Shown here: in pieces, positions 21,925 to 31,661 of the stretch
Layout of the letters: each line of letters begins with the position of its first letter
Numbering within the stretch: the stretch's first letter is position 1
Assembly: GCA_920105625.2 (NCBI GenBank)
Contig: OV050030.1
Location: 109,536,814-109,600,813 of the forward strand
Reading direction: 5' to 3'
DNA: 64,000 nt
DNA from: Clusia tigrina
Taxonomy: Eukaryota; Arthropoda; Insecta; Diptera; Clusiidae
Program-made: the position numbers and the translations under genes
Notes under the pieces: generated by a model
Database searches by the model: none
What the model was told of the DNA's origin: nothing
The model's input: only the letters and a program-made list of their open reading frames with translations

Positions 21925-22459
21925 AGGAACCAAAATGCTCAACATCCTCGTATTTTGGTCTCTCTGTTTTGTTATTTTTATAGGAAGTATCTGCTGTATT
22001 TGTTCGTTTTTAGCATTCACTCATTTTGGAAAGATCCGCATACACACAATAAATAACGAGTATACTCACAGAGTGAATAGAATAATGCTGTTCTCATTCT
22101 ATAGGCTCTGCCCTTCATCGTGTGTATCTGGAGAGAGTTGTTAAGCAGTAAGAGAGCACCGCTGCAGTGTAGCTTCTGAGAGAATTTTTTCTTTACCGCG
22201 GAATTTAACATCTGATAAACGATATCTTATTGCTTCTAGTGCAAATTCAGTTAATAAAATTATGTTTTTAAATGCAAATATTGACTAAAATAAGATTAGT
22301 GAAATTTTATTTGCAATAATTTATTTCTTAACTCCTTAGTGTTAAGAAAATTAATACAATTAAAACTTTGTTTATTCGGATGTTAAGGAAGAAATTTATT
22401 TTATTTTATTTTTCTTGCTAATTCAATAATATTGACATATACATATGTATGCACTTATG

Positions 22460-22473
22460 TATGTATACATGTA
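22460..22473. repeat. 14-bp target-site duplication of the LOA-type LINE (left copy)
   Basis: TATGTATACATGTA at 22460-22473 is repeated exactly at 27895-27908, directly after the TAA-rich tail. It fixes the 5' end of the element at C22474 and shows a full-length 5' end. Confidence 0.9.
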
Positions 22474-22552
22474 CCCCTACGATGGGTAGTCACCTTGTTG
22501 CGGTGTAGGGGCTTACTGTGTGCTGGAACATGGCACATGGAAGAAGGTGACT
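22474..22552 (+). ncRNA. candidate HDV-like self-cleaving ribozyme at the LINE 5' end
   Basis: Starting at the first base of the element, pairings found by eye follow the HDV order. P1: CCCCTAC (22474-22480) with GTAGGGG (22505-22511). P2: AGTC (22488-22491) with GACT (22549-22552). P3: ACC/GGT around the 7-nt loop TTGTTGC (22492-22504). P4: GTGTGC (22518-22523) with GCACAT (22533-22538). Such ribozymes are known at the 5' ends of R2, RTE and LOA-group (Baggins) elements, where they free the LINE RNA from read-through transcripts. Weak points: the joining segment after P4 (GGAAGAAGG) lacks the expected catalytic C, so this copy may be dead. Confidence 0.55.
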
Positions 22553-23024
22553 TGGACCAGTTACGCAAACTAAGAACTACCTTCAACGCACAGGTTGAAA
22601 GTAGTTTTCTACGATTCCTGCTCAGTCGATAAGGCTAGTTAGTAGTCGTACTGGCCAATATCGAACGTCTCACTGAGACCGCCGGATCGCCTAGACACTA
22701 ACAATTGGTTAGCCCTTCGGGGAAGTGCGGCAATTCCTTTACAGACCAATGGCCCACTTTCAGTACGGTCATGTCTCTGCTGGACTTGGCGTCACCGATT
22801 GCCGGGCGGGGGAGAGAAAAAACTCCCTGGGGCAGGGTTCACCAGACCTATTGACCCAAAAAAAACACCCTAAATTCACGGTGGAACAGCTATGCCAGTG
22901 AGCTTGCTTGACGGGGTAGAGTCAAGCCTACGTACGAGGTCCGGCGAACCTACGGTTTTAATTAGCCTTACAACGGGGGCGCCCGTGGGTAACCAAACCG
23001 CAAAAGAAAATTAAAGAAAAATAT

Positions 23025-24343
23025 ATGGAAAACTTAAGTCTATATGAAACAAAAATGGACTGCACACCTTCAAATGTGCATAGTGTGGCTACAATGAGCC
23101 AACAGCCAGCATTGGTCGAGGGGGCATCTGGTCCCATCGACAATGAAAGCATGGAGCACGAACTGTTGGGGAGGGGGGGGGGGCACCCGGTCCCTTACCC
23201 GACAGGCCGGATGAGATGGACATCCCACTTAGCCAGGAATCGGCTGGGGTGTCTATCTCCTCGGAACAGGAGAGAAATCTTCTTGAACCTGCTCCAGAGA
23301 AGATTCCAAAACTAAGGTGAAGCTCTCCGGCGCTGGACGTCAACGTTTTAAGGCTTTGCTTGCCAGGGGCATATCGCTGGAAACAGCTCGGTCCTTGGCG
23401 GCAAATCCAGCCAACGTGTCTGCGCGATGGACCCCGAAAAGATCCCGTTCAGATGGCTCCACGCCGACATCGAACTCCAGGCCGACAAACCGGTTTGCAC
23501 AAGAGGGCAACAAAAATATTGATAAAATGTCAATAGTGCCCCCAGCGGACCCGCCGGTGTGTGGTGAGATGAAGGAGGTGGAGACCTTACTTGGGGGCGA
23601 ACCGGGTCCCAGTAAGAAGGTGGCGAGTGTCTCTGAAAGACATGGCGTGCAGGGCGCCGCCTTTGGGGTTCCCTGCTCAAAGCCTACTCTAGCGGAGACA
23701 GTCTGCTCCAAAAAGATAGGGGTTATACCTAGCAATTTCCCGGAGGGCATATGGTCCATTGAAGAAATTGGGAAGGTACAATGGTGTATTCTTGACAAGA
23801 TGTTCGAGACTCGTGGGGGCCCAGATGGCCAAGATCTTCGTTGGCTACTTTCCCGGCTCGGCATCTTGGCAAAATGACCGAATTTTAGGGCAAGTGGAGT
23901 CGCAGAATTCGGGCATTAGTGTCAGCGAGTGGCGGGTGCTCCATCGCCTACAAAAAGGTGACCAGGTCGAGCTGGCATTTGCTCTGGACCCCATCTCGTC
24001 CAAAAGGGTTGAGACACTGGGTAACAAGGTCTACTATGGCTTTGGCAGTGCCCAGCTCCGACCTAGACTGAAGGGGAACAGGGCAAAATCTGCTGTTGGC
24101 GTTGAAGAGCAACCAACAAAATCTGTTGCGCGGGCAAAGCAGAGTAGCCAGGAGCCGAAAACGGGGCCCATTTTCACAAAGCCAGTACCGAGAGTGGAGA
24201 GAGGCAACACACGTGTCCAACGTCCAAAACCATCTGCTCTCTCTGGTAGGCTCAGGAAATGGGAGAGAAAAGACCCGGAGGATGCGGAAACTTTGTGGAG
24301 CACTAAGGGTGGTAAGATCCAAAAGGATCGGTCTGGGAAATAA
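23025..24343 (+). pseudogene. LOA-type LINE ORF1 (gag-like), frameshifted
   Basis: RNA-binding ORF1 protein of the LINE. Start ATG 23025 (MENLSLYETKMDC). At least three frame changes occur: in a poly-G run near 23171-23181, near 23310, and near 23830. Recognisable blocks are KLSGAGRQRFKALLARG (from 23320), typical of the ORF1 of this LINE group; then IGVIPSNFPEG..SIEEIGKVQWCILD (23728-23800); then FVGYFPGSASWQNDRILGQ, VSEWRVLHRL and NKVYYGFGSAQLRPR (23840-24063). The latter resemble a DUF4780-like domain. The C-terminal part is basic. Stop TAA at 24341-24343 overlaps the ORF2 start. Inactive because of the frameshifts. Confidence 0.75.
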
Positions 24344-24345
24344 TG
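24341..24345 (+). promoter_or_regulatory. TAATG stop-start overlap between ORF1 and ORF2
   Basis: ORF1 ends with TAA (24341-24343) and the endonuclease frame begins with ATG (24343-24345), sharing one base. UAAUG coupling by termination-reinitiation is established for the R1-clade LINE SART1. Here it decides the ORF2 start (MSQAPSRRQN). Confidence 0.7.
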
Positions 24346-27300
24346 TCCCAGGCCCCATCACGAAGGCAAAACTCTTGGAAGCAGCTTCACTGTCTCCAAA
24401 TAAATCTCCACAGGGCTATAGCAGCCTTTTACAGGCTCAGTGCCTTGGTGGAACACCAGTGTCTGGACTTCGTAGCCATTCAAGAACCATGGGCCACAAA
24501 TGGGCGCATAAATGGTCTGCAGACAAAAACATGTAAGTTGATCTATGAAAATAATGTTGACCGACCGAGGGCAGCGATGATGATCAACAAAAATATTAAA
24601 TTCCTCCCAATTTCAGAGCTTCTACAACGCGATCTGGTGGCAGTACAGGTAGAAGTGCCTAGTAACAAAGAGAGGAGAACGGTAGTCCTGGCCTCCATGT
24701 ACTTACCTGGCGACACAGAGGACGTGGTATCGCGCGAGCTCCAGCAGCTTACGGAGTACTATCGCACTCGCAGTCTACAGTGGATGGTGTGCTGCGACGC
24801 AAACGCGCACCACACAGTATGGGGAAGCACGGACACGAACGGGCGAGGTGAGTCACTTCTTGATTTTATTACGACAAACACGGGTGTTAGATTGGAGGCA
24901 CATTCGAAATGAGAAATGTTAGGGAGACCAACTGGTCGATAAATAATTTTTACTTAGAGCAAAATATTGCGTGCCTTAGTGAAAAAATAAGTAACTCTCA
25001 GGAACTAGATCTTGAAGTTAACAAATTAAATAATATAATAATAGAGGCTTTTGAAAGTAGTTGCAATTTAGTTGTGAAGAAACGTTCTAGGAACGTACCC
25101 TGGTGGAGCGGGGAGCTTAATGTTTTGCGCAAAAAAGCCCGTCAACTCTTTAATAGAACCAAGTCTAATGGTGACTGGGTAGCTTATAAAAGTGCCTTAA
25201 CGGCCTATAATAATGAGTTGAGAACATCTAAGAGAGACTCATGGAAAAAGTACTGTGAGGAGAGTGAAACCCTCCCAGCAGCTACCCGACTCCAGAAATC
25301 ACTCAATAAGGATCACTCAAACGGCCTTTCTACATTCAAGAAGCCTGACGGAAATTTTACGGAGAGCCTGGAAGAGACGGGACAGCTTTTGTTGGACACT
25401 CACTTTCCAGGCTGTGCCACTAGCGGAGAGGATAGTGAAATCATCTACAATACTCGTTTCTTGATGCCTACACGGAGGGAACTCTCACTGGCTCGCAGAA
25501 TCTTCACCGTAAATAAAACCAAATGGGCTATCTCCACTTTTAGACCATTCAAATCGCCAGGTGTCGATAATATACAACCGTGCCTAAGTCGGCAAGGTGT
25601 TGGTGTATTAGCACCTGTGCTAACAAACGTTTTCAGGATAAGCCTGGAGCTAGGCATAGTGCCTAAACCTTGGACGAAGGCTAGGGTGGCTTTCATACCG
25701 AAAGCAGGCAAAAAGGCGGACCACACGCCAAAAGCCTATCGGCCCATTAGCCTGACGTCATTCCTGCTAAAAGTTATGGAAAAAATTCTGGACCAATATA
25801 TCAGGGAAACTTATCTTAAAGATTCTCCTCTTCATATTGAACAATACGCTTACCAATCAGGCAAATCGACTGAGACAGCCATACATAGCTTAACAAGCAA
25901 AATTGAAAAGGCGTTTGAGGGTAAAGAAATAGCTCTCTGTACATCGGTTGACATTACGGGGGCTTTTGACAATGCTACTTTCAGATCAATTGAGGAGGGG
26001 ATGAACAGGAAAGGTATACAAAGACTGATCATAACATGGGTTCTCAATATGCTGAAAAACAGAACGACAATCTTTGAAACAGGGACAGCAAAGCAAATTG
26101 TCAGGTCAACCAAAGGATGTCCCCAGGGGGGCGTCCTATCGCCACTCCTATGGTTATTGGTTATCGACGAGCTCTTACAAACTCTCAATGACCTCGGATA
26201 CGAAGTTCAGGGCTTTGCGGATGATTTGGTAATTATGGTCAGAGGCAAGTTTGACTCTACCATAACAGATCGCATGCAACTAGCTCTTGACATCACTCAA
26301 AACTGGTGTCAGGAGAAAGGCCTATCGATAAATCCGAATAAAACAAACGTGGTACCCTTCACCAAAAGAAGGAAACTGAATCTGGGGACCTTAAGTTTAG
26401 GGACCACAAACTTAACAATGTCCAATGAAATGAAATATCTGGGAGTAATCCTGGACAAAACTCTAACTTGGAAAAACCACTTATCATACATAACTAGTAA
26501 AGCCTTAAGAGCAACCTATGCTTGCCAGAGGTTGTACGGTAAAACATGGGGACTACGGCCAAAAATGATGGCGTGGTCATATAAAACAATAATAGTACCA
26601 ATGATTACTTATGCGTCGTTGGTATGGTGGCCAAAAGTCAACCAAACAGGAGCTCAGAGGACTCTTAACAAGATTCACCGTATAGCCTGTTTGAGTGTGA
26701 CGGGAGCAATGAGAACGTGCCCCACACTAGCTTTGGGAGTGATCACTGGACTGACTCCTCTACACCTTGTAGTTAAAAGGATGGCGGCCAGCGCGGCCCT
26801 AAGGCTACCTAATCTAGCCCATCTTAAAGAAGGCAACCTTTCGGGGCACGCAAAGATTCTGGACACTGTCTGGAATTCTCCGTGCCTCATGGTCTTCGAC
26901 AAAATGGACAGAAAATTAGACTTCTCAAAGCAATTCAAAGTGGTCATCAGTGACCGTTCAGCTTGGAGAAACAAGGAAATAACAATAAAACAGGACTCTC
27001 AGTTGTGGTATACAGATGGGTCCAAAATGGAAGATGGCAGTGCAGGAGCTGGAATTGTAGGGCCAAATTTCCAAAAATCAATTGCAATGGGAAAAACAGC
27101 TTAAATTTTTCAGGCGGAGGTCCACGCTTTAGAGTTATGTGCTAGGGAATGTCTACGCAGGGGTACACGCAACACCAAAATATGCATACTCTCAGATAGC
27201 CAGGCAGCTCTAAAATCATTAATAAACTTCTCATTCCATTCAAACCTGGTCTGGGAATGCTGTAAACTTCTCAATACCCTAGCAGCGAGAAACTCTGTTA

Positions 27301-27824
27301 CGCTAATGTGGGTACCGGGACACGAGGGACATGTGGGCAACGAAATGGCAGATTCTTTAGCAAAAAGGGGTGCAGACACTGCCTTTATAGGCCCAGAACC
27401 CTTCTGTGGGGTAAACAGTAGCTTCACAAATAACTTGTTGTGCGAACAGGAAAAACGAGGTCTGCTAAACTACTGGAGAGCCCAAAAAGGCATGCGGCAG
27501 TCGAGACTACTCATTGATCCTGAACACATCAGGGTAGATGCTTCTTTAAACCTCAGCAGAAATGACATCAAACTCTACACTGAACTTTTAACAGGACACT
27601 GTAGACTAAATTACCACCTGAAAAAAATAGGCGTGGTAGAAGACGATTCCTGTCGACTCTGTCAAGAGGAGCAGGAAACGGCAGAACACATTCTATGCAC
27701 TTGCCCAGCGGTGGCAAGACGCAGATATAATTACCTAGGCAGTGGGTTCATATCTCCAAATCACCTAGCTAAAATTAAGCCCACAGCAGTTACGAGATTT
27801 ATAAACAGTCTAGGACTGTTTTAG
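24343..27824 (+). pseudogene. LOA-type LINE ORF2: endonuclease, RT, RNase H
   Basis: Makes nicks, reverse-transcribes and degrades RNA during target-primed insertion. Endonuclease 24343-24912: LQINLHRAIAAF, FVAIQEPW (catalytic Glu), CDANAHHTVWGSTD; the C-terminal part with the SDH motif is missing and a frame change follows, so there was a deletion at about 24900. RT 24909-27101: FKSPGVDNIQP, KAYRPISLTSFLLKVMEK, YQSGKSTETAIHS, SVDITGAFDNA, GCPQGGVLSPLLW, catalytic FADDLVIMV and MKYLGVILD. RNase H: YTDGSKMEDG, then an in-frame TAA (27102-27104), FQAEVHALELCA, ILSDSQAAL, WVPGHEGHVGNEMADSLAKRG. C-terminal zinc finger CRLCQEE..HILCTC. Apart from the deletion and the one stop, the frame is open to 27824. 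Confidence 0.9.
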
Positions 27825-27894
27825 TTGGGTACGAGGCTGCACAATAGATCTTTTAGGTCGCGGTGTTCTTTTAGCCTGTTAATAATAATAAAAA

Positions 27895-27908
27895 TATGTA
27901 TACATGTA
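27895..27908. repeat. 14-bp target-site duplication of the LOA-type LINE (right copy)
   Basis: Second copy of TATGTATACATGTA, directly after the element's TAA-rich tail. Confidence 0.9.
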
Positions 27909-28318
27909 TGTTCGTATACATATATTTTCTTTTTACATGAAATATTAAAATGTATCTATTTTTAGTTCAAATATTGTGTATTAGTTACTCTTTTTGACAA
28001 CTGTCCGATGATATGCACATATGTGCATACATACATACATACATAGATGCCATGCAAAATTCGATAATTCGCATAGTCACTACTTACGAATACTGGCTGC
28101 ACCCGATATATTACCCATTTTAACAAGCACTTTTGTTTCGTATGTTTCGATACTAATTTGTTTCTATGCTCATTCTTTTCAAGTTCCTCTCCATTCTCAA
28201 TCATTCGTTCTGGAAGAAGCGGGTGCACTGAAGTAAGTAAGTAGACATTGAGAAATGTGTTGAAACGTGTTTCAATACCGCAGAATGCAGACCTTTAGTA
28301 GGCAGGAAGGTTTCTTAC

Positions 28319-28660
28319 ACATCTGTGTCCGGCAACACAACACAACACGTAATTTTTAGATATTAGTATCGTTGCCAAATTTATCTATTCCTACTTTATC
28401 GGTAAATTCATTGATTGGCCTGCCATTTATGACGCTTTTAACCGATTAGTCCATCAAAACCAGCAGATCAGTGACGTACAAAAATTCCATTTTTTTAAAA
28501 CTGCAATGCCACTTGATAGTTATATGAATATTCATCAAATGCCTATTGCAGAAACAAATTATTGTACGGCTTGGGAATTGACCATTACAAGATATTATAA
28601 CCCAAGTATTCTTTTCATGCAGCACATGCCGTTCACCAGTCTATATACTAACATAACATA
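28319..28660 (+). pseudogene. BEL/Pao gag, right half
   Basis: Continues the gag interrupted at 21924: TSVSGNTTQHV, then after a frame change GKFIDWPAFYDAFNRLVHQ, DVQKFHFFKTAMPLDSY (28506 onward), MPIAETNYCTAWELTITRYYN and ILFMQHM. The DWPAFYDAF..LVH pattern is the DUF1759-like core of BEL/Pao gag. The gag remnant read at 44140-44340 has the same ETNYCTAWE-type block. Similarity ends near 28650, where a jockey RT fragment follows. Inactive. Confidence 0.75.
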
Positions 28661-28679
28661 TTGGCGATCCTGCGACCAT

Positions 28680-29392
28680 CATTACACCAGATCACCAGTT
28701 TGGCTTCCGGGAAAAGCACGGCACGGCTGAACAAGTTCATCGTATTGAAAATGCCATCCAAAAAACTTACGAACGTAAAGAATATTGTTCATCTGTGTTC
28801 CTAAGTTTGGCATAGACGACTTTTATTAAAGCAACAAGCAAATTGCCTTTAAATTTTTATATGATATGTATTAGCAAGCTACCTCTCGTGTAGAAAATTT
28901 GTTATAAAGCACAAAAGTTTCATCTCAGCGCAGGAGTACCACATTCAAGCAGGAGTTCCGCCAAGGTAGTGTGTTAGGCTCTCTGCTCTACACGCTACAT
29001 ATTGCAGATTGTCAACCAATGAAAAAACCGTCACCTTAACATTTGCCGATGACACTGCAATTATATGTTCCAACTCGGACCCAACCATTGCATCCAAGCT
29101 GCTCCATTAACACTTGAATACTCTGCAGCACTGAATATTGGATTGTTGGAGAATCAAATTGAATGAAGATAAGGGCGGGCATTTAACATTTAGATTATGT
29201 AAAAAAGCTTGCGCCCCAGTACAGATAAACTTATAGCCTATCTGTCAGTATTCCGATACAAAATAATTAGGAATGCACCTTGATGGCCGACTAACATGGT
29301 CAAAACACATCAAGAGCAGATAAAATTAAAAATTATTGAGCTAAACTGGCTTCTTAATAGGCAAACTAGATTACAAGTTCTTACTCTATAAA
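28680..29392 (+). pseudogene. jockey-type RT remnant, interrupted by the next LINE
   Basis: Reads ITPDHQFGFREKHGTAEQVHR and ENAIQKTYERKEYCSSVFL (28690-28800), then in changing frames ISAQEYHIQAGVPP (28925-28960), the catalytic TFADDTAIICSN (29040-29075), ILDCWRIKLNEDK (29140-29175) and LDGRLTWSKHIK (29280-29315). This is the order of a jockey-clade RT. Stops are frequent. It is cut off at 29392, where the second LOA-type LINE begins. Confidence 0.8.
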
Positions 29393-29450
29393 GGGGTGTA
29401 ATGTAGATCGCCTCCACGCGGTACACCCTGGGTTACGCTAAATGGTCTAC
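29393..29450 (+). ncRNA. candidate HDV-like self-cleaving ribozyme at a LINE 5' end
   Basis: By eye: P1 GGGGTGT (29393-29399) with ACACCCT (29423-29429), opening with a G-T pair as in HDV. P2 GTAGATC (29403-29409) with GGTCTAC (29444-29450), 7 bp. P3 GCC/GGT around the 7-nt loop TCCACGC (29410-29422). Joining GGG after P1. CGCTAA before P2', matching the HDV J4/2 pattern with its catalytic C (29438). P4 is reduced to a few bases or absent, the main weakness. Cleavage would fall just before 29393, which fits the break from the jockey RT to the new element. Confidence 0.6.
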
Positions 29451-29459
29451 ACTCCCCCA

Positions 29460-29497
29460 GGTGCTACTGTTTTCTTGCACGGGATTTCAGTAGCACC
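29460..29497. repeat. perfect 10-bp inverted repeat in the LINE 5' region
   Basis: GGTGCTACTG (29460-29469) and CAGTAGCACC (29488-29497) flank an 18-nt loop, directly after the candidate ribozyme. It may be part of the structured 5' untranslated region. Confidence 0.8.
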
Positions 29498-29609
29498 AAT
29501 TGGCACGACCCCCATCCTTCGTCCCCTGACTCCTCTTTGACCAATGTATCTATTCTGATTGCCCTGGGCTGGTAATTTTCTGGACCTAGCTGTCTTTTGT
29601 CACGGTAGC

Positions 29610-31601
29610 ACCAAGGGGAAACTTGAGTGTGAACGGCTATAGTCTAAGTGCCGAAACCCTTGATATCCTGCTAGACACCCACTTCCCAGGGAGTTTAGCC
29701 TCAGCGGATCAAGCACTCTACCAAGTGGAGCAGGTTTCCCATGATAGCCTCCCCACATTCCAAGTGACAAAAAGTCACCTTGAGTGGTCCATTCAAACCT
29801 TTAAGCCATACAAGTCCCCCGGACCGGACGGCATCATTCCTGCCGATATCCAAAATGGGGAAGAGATTATCCTTCCATGGCTGCTAACATCCTTTCTTCT
29901 TAAGGTTCTAGAAAGAGCTCTTGACCTACATATCGATCAACCCTTCTCTTCTCTCTGTATCTCAACACGCTTACTCTAAAGGCAAATCGGTTGAAACAGC
30001 ACTTCATTCTCTCATTTCTCAAGTTGACAAATCCTTGGCGTACAAGGAATTCACACTTGCCATATTTCTGGACATCGAGGGAGCATTCAACAATGTATGC
30101 CCCAACGCTGTCATCTCCGCACTCTATAATCTTAACCTGAATCAGGTCTTCTTAAATTTATAGAGCTTCTACTAAAATCTAGGATCATCACTTCCACGAT
30201 CGGCAGTGCCCAATCCAGGAGGGTGGTTAACAGGGGCACGCCACAAGGGGGTGTTTAGCAATCGCGGCATCCGGCAAATTCCCCCAAACACTTCCCGAAA
30301 AACTGAACTATTCACTCTCTATTGTGTCGAACTGGTGTCGCGAATTCGAACTTGGGGTTAACCCATCCAAAACCGAGACTATGCTTTTCACTAGGAAGTA
30401 CAAAATTCGAAAGTTTACAATGCCTAGTCTAAACGGCACTCCGCTCTCTTTGAGCACACACGTTAAGTACTTAGGCCTGATTCTCGACCCAAAGCTTAAT
30501 TGGAAAGCCAATCTAGCTGAGAGGGCACGTAAGGCAACATGCGCTATATACTGCTGTAAAAGAGCAGTTGTTGCACGATGGGGACTTCGTCCTCGAGTCG
30601 TGCTCTGGCTCTACACGGCCATCGTTGAACCAAACCTGTTATAAGGGTCAGTCTTCTGGTGGCAAGCTCTCGAAAAAGCCTGTAATATCAAACCCCTCGA
30701 TAAAAGCAGAAGATCCATTACTCTACTGATCACTGGCGCTCTTCGTAGCACACCTACGAAAGTCCTTTTTGCCATGCTGCACTGGCTCCCCTCGGGGATC
30801 CTGATTAAGCAAGAAGCCAAGCTGACAGCGATTAGACTTAACGCTCTTTCGCACTGGCGCATAACCCTGACAGGCCATGCTTCAATTCTGAATCAGGATC
30901 CACCTGTCCCCAACTTTATCGATTATATGTCGGTCTATCCCGATTTGAACAGGGAATTCGACCTCAATATTCCGAGTCGAAGCGAGTGGACCTCAGAAAA
31001 CCTAATCGTCGGTGAAACAGTCGAAATCTACACCGACGGTTCCAAGCTTGGAGGTAGAGTCGGCAGCGGTATTTATTCCGACAAGGTGGACTTAAACATC
31101 TCCCTACGTCTCCCAGACCATTGCAGCGTTTTTCAAGCTGAGGTCATGGCCATTTACCACGCAGCCAAATGGATGCTGAGTAGTGATATCGGCGCAGTTG
31201 ACGTATCTATCTTCTCAGACAGCCAGGCCGCCATTAAATCTCTTTGTGGTTCCACGGCCACATCAAGACTAGTTCTTGAATGTCGAACATCTTTAAATGA
31301 GCTCGCAAGTTAATCTCGGGTGCACCTAGGCTGGGTTTCCGGACATAGCGAAATCCCGGGAAACTGCGAGGCGGACGAGCTTGCCAAGGCAGGCACGCTA
31401 ATGCACGACATTCACCCCTCCGTAAACATCGGCATTCATCTGGCAATAGCCAAGCTCGAAATCAAACGGAAATATCTGGTTGACGCCTACAAATCCTGGG
31501 CTAACGAGGAATCCTGCCACACGGCTAGACTAACTTGGGCAAGAATGGACAGAAACAGAACCAATCAACTATATATATTACAGAAATTAATTACAAAATG
31601 A
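29610..31601 (+). pseudogene. LOA-type RT and RNase H, decayed
   Basis: RT: LLDTHFPGS, FKPYKSPGPDGIIPADIQ, SFLLKVLERALDLHI, AYSKGKSVETALHS and FLDIEGAFNNVCPNAVIS (to 30163). After frame changes comes RHKGV/PQGGV at about 30240, followed by a deletion that removes the catalytic FADD block. Reading resumes with SNWCREFELGVNPSKTE, VKYLGLILDPKLNWKAN (30324-30644) and LLITGALRSTPTKVLFAML. RNase H at 30774-31601: IYTDGSKLGGRVG, FQAEVMAIYHAA, IFSDSQAAIKSL, a stop at 31311-31313, HLGWVSGHSEIPGNCEADEL. Clearly related in layout to the LINE at 22474 but a different family. The missing catalytic block alone makes it inactive. Confidence 0.85.
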
Positions 31602-31661
31602 AGGCTAAATCCGACTTAGAAGGAAGTATACTCTAAAATTGCATTTAATTTCATATAAATA

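Larger units (their letters stand above)
22474..27894 (+). mobile_element. LOA-type non-LTR retrotransposon, complete ends, decayed genes
   Basis: A 5,421-bp LINE flanked by the 14-bp duplication TATGTATACATGTA. Order: 5' region with an HDV-like fold (22474-22552), ORF1 (23025-24343), ORF2 with endonuclease, RT, RNase H and a terminal zinc finger (24343-27824), a short 3' untranslated region and a TAATAATAATAAAAA tail. RNase H together with an APE endonuclease and this RT type points to the LOA group, although an I-type relative cannot be excluded. Several frameshifts, an internal deletion and one nonsense codon make it inactive. Confidence 0.88.
21925..28318. mobile_element. unidentified insertion splitting a BEL gag
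   Basis: The BEL gag breaks at ACATCTGTG (21916-21924) and resumes at ACATCTGTG (28319-28327), which looks like a 9-bp target duplication. Within this span lies the LOA-type LINE 22474-27894, inserted with its own 14-bp duplication. Without it, about 950 bp remain: 21925-22459 on the left and 27909-28318 on the right. I see no gene in either arm; the right arm has a CATA microsatellite near 28027-28046. Terminal inverted repeats are not evident, so the superfamily is unknown. Confidence 0.5.
29393..31601 (+). mobile_element. second LOA-type LINE, internally deleted
   Basis: The 5' end is set by a candidate HDV-like ribozyme starting at G29393. About 200 bp of 5' untranslated sequence follow, and then, without any ORF1 or endonuclease, the RT begins near 29610. 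The word GTAGCACCAA occurs at 29490-29499 and again near 29605, so a deletion between short repeats could have removed the missing part. The 3' end is lost; sequence from 31602 to 31661 is AT-rich and unassigned, and Helitron copy 2 starts at 31662. Confidence 0.75.

Noticed and set aside
23340..24361. Long minus-strand frames opposite the LINE ORF1
   Set aside because: Shadow frames in GC-richer DNA. The plus-strand blocks match known ORF1 features.
21925..28318. hAT or P element identity for the unknown insertion
   Set aside because: No CAG-type or other matching terminal inverted repeats at the two borders.
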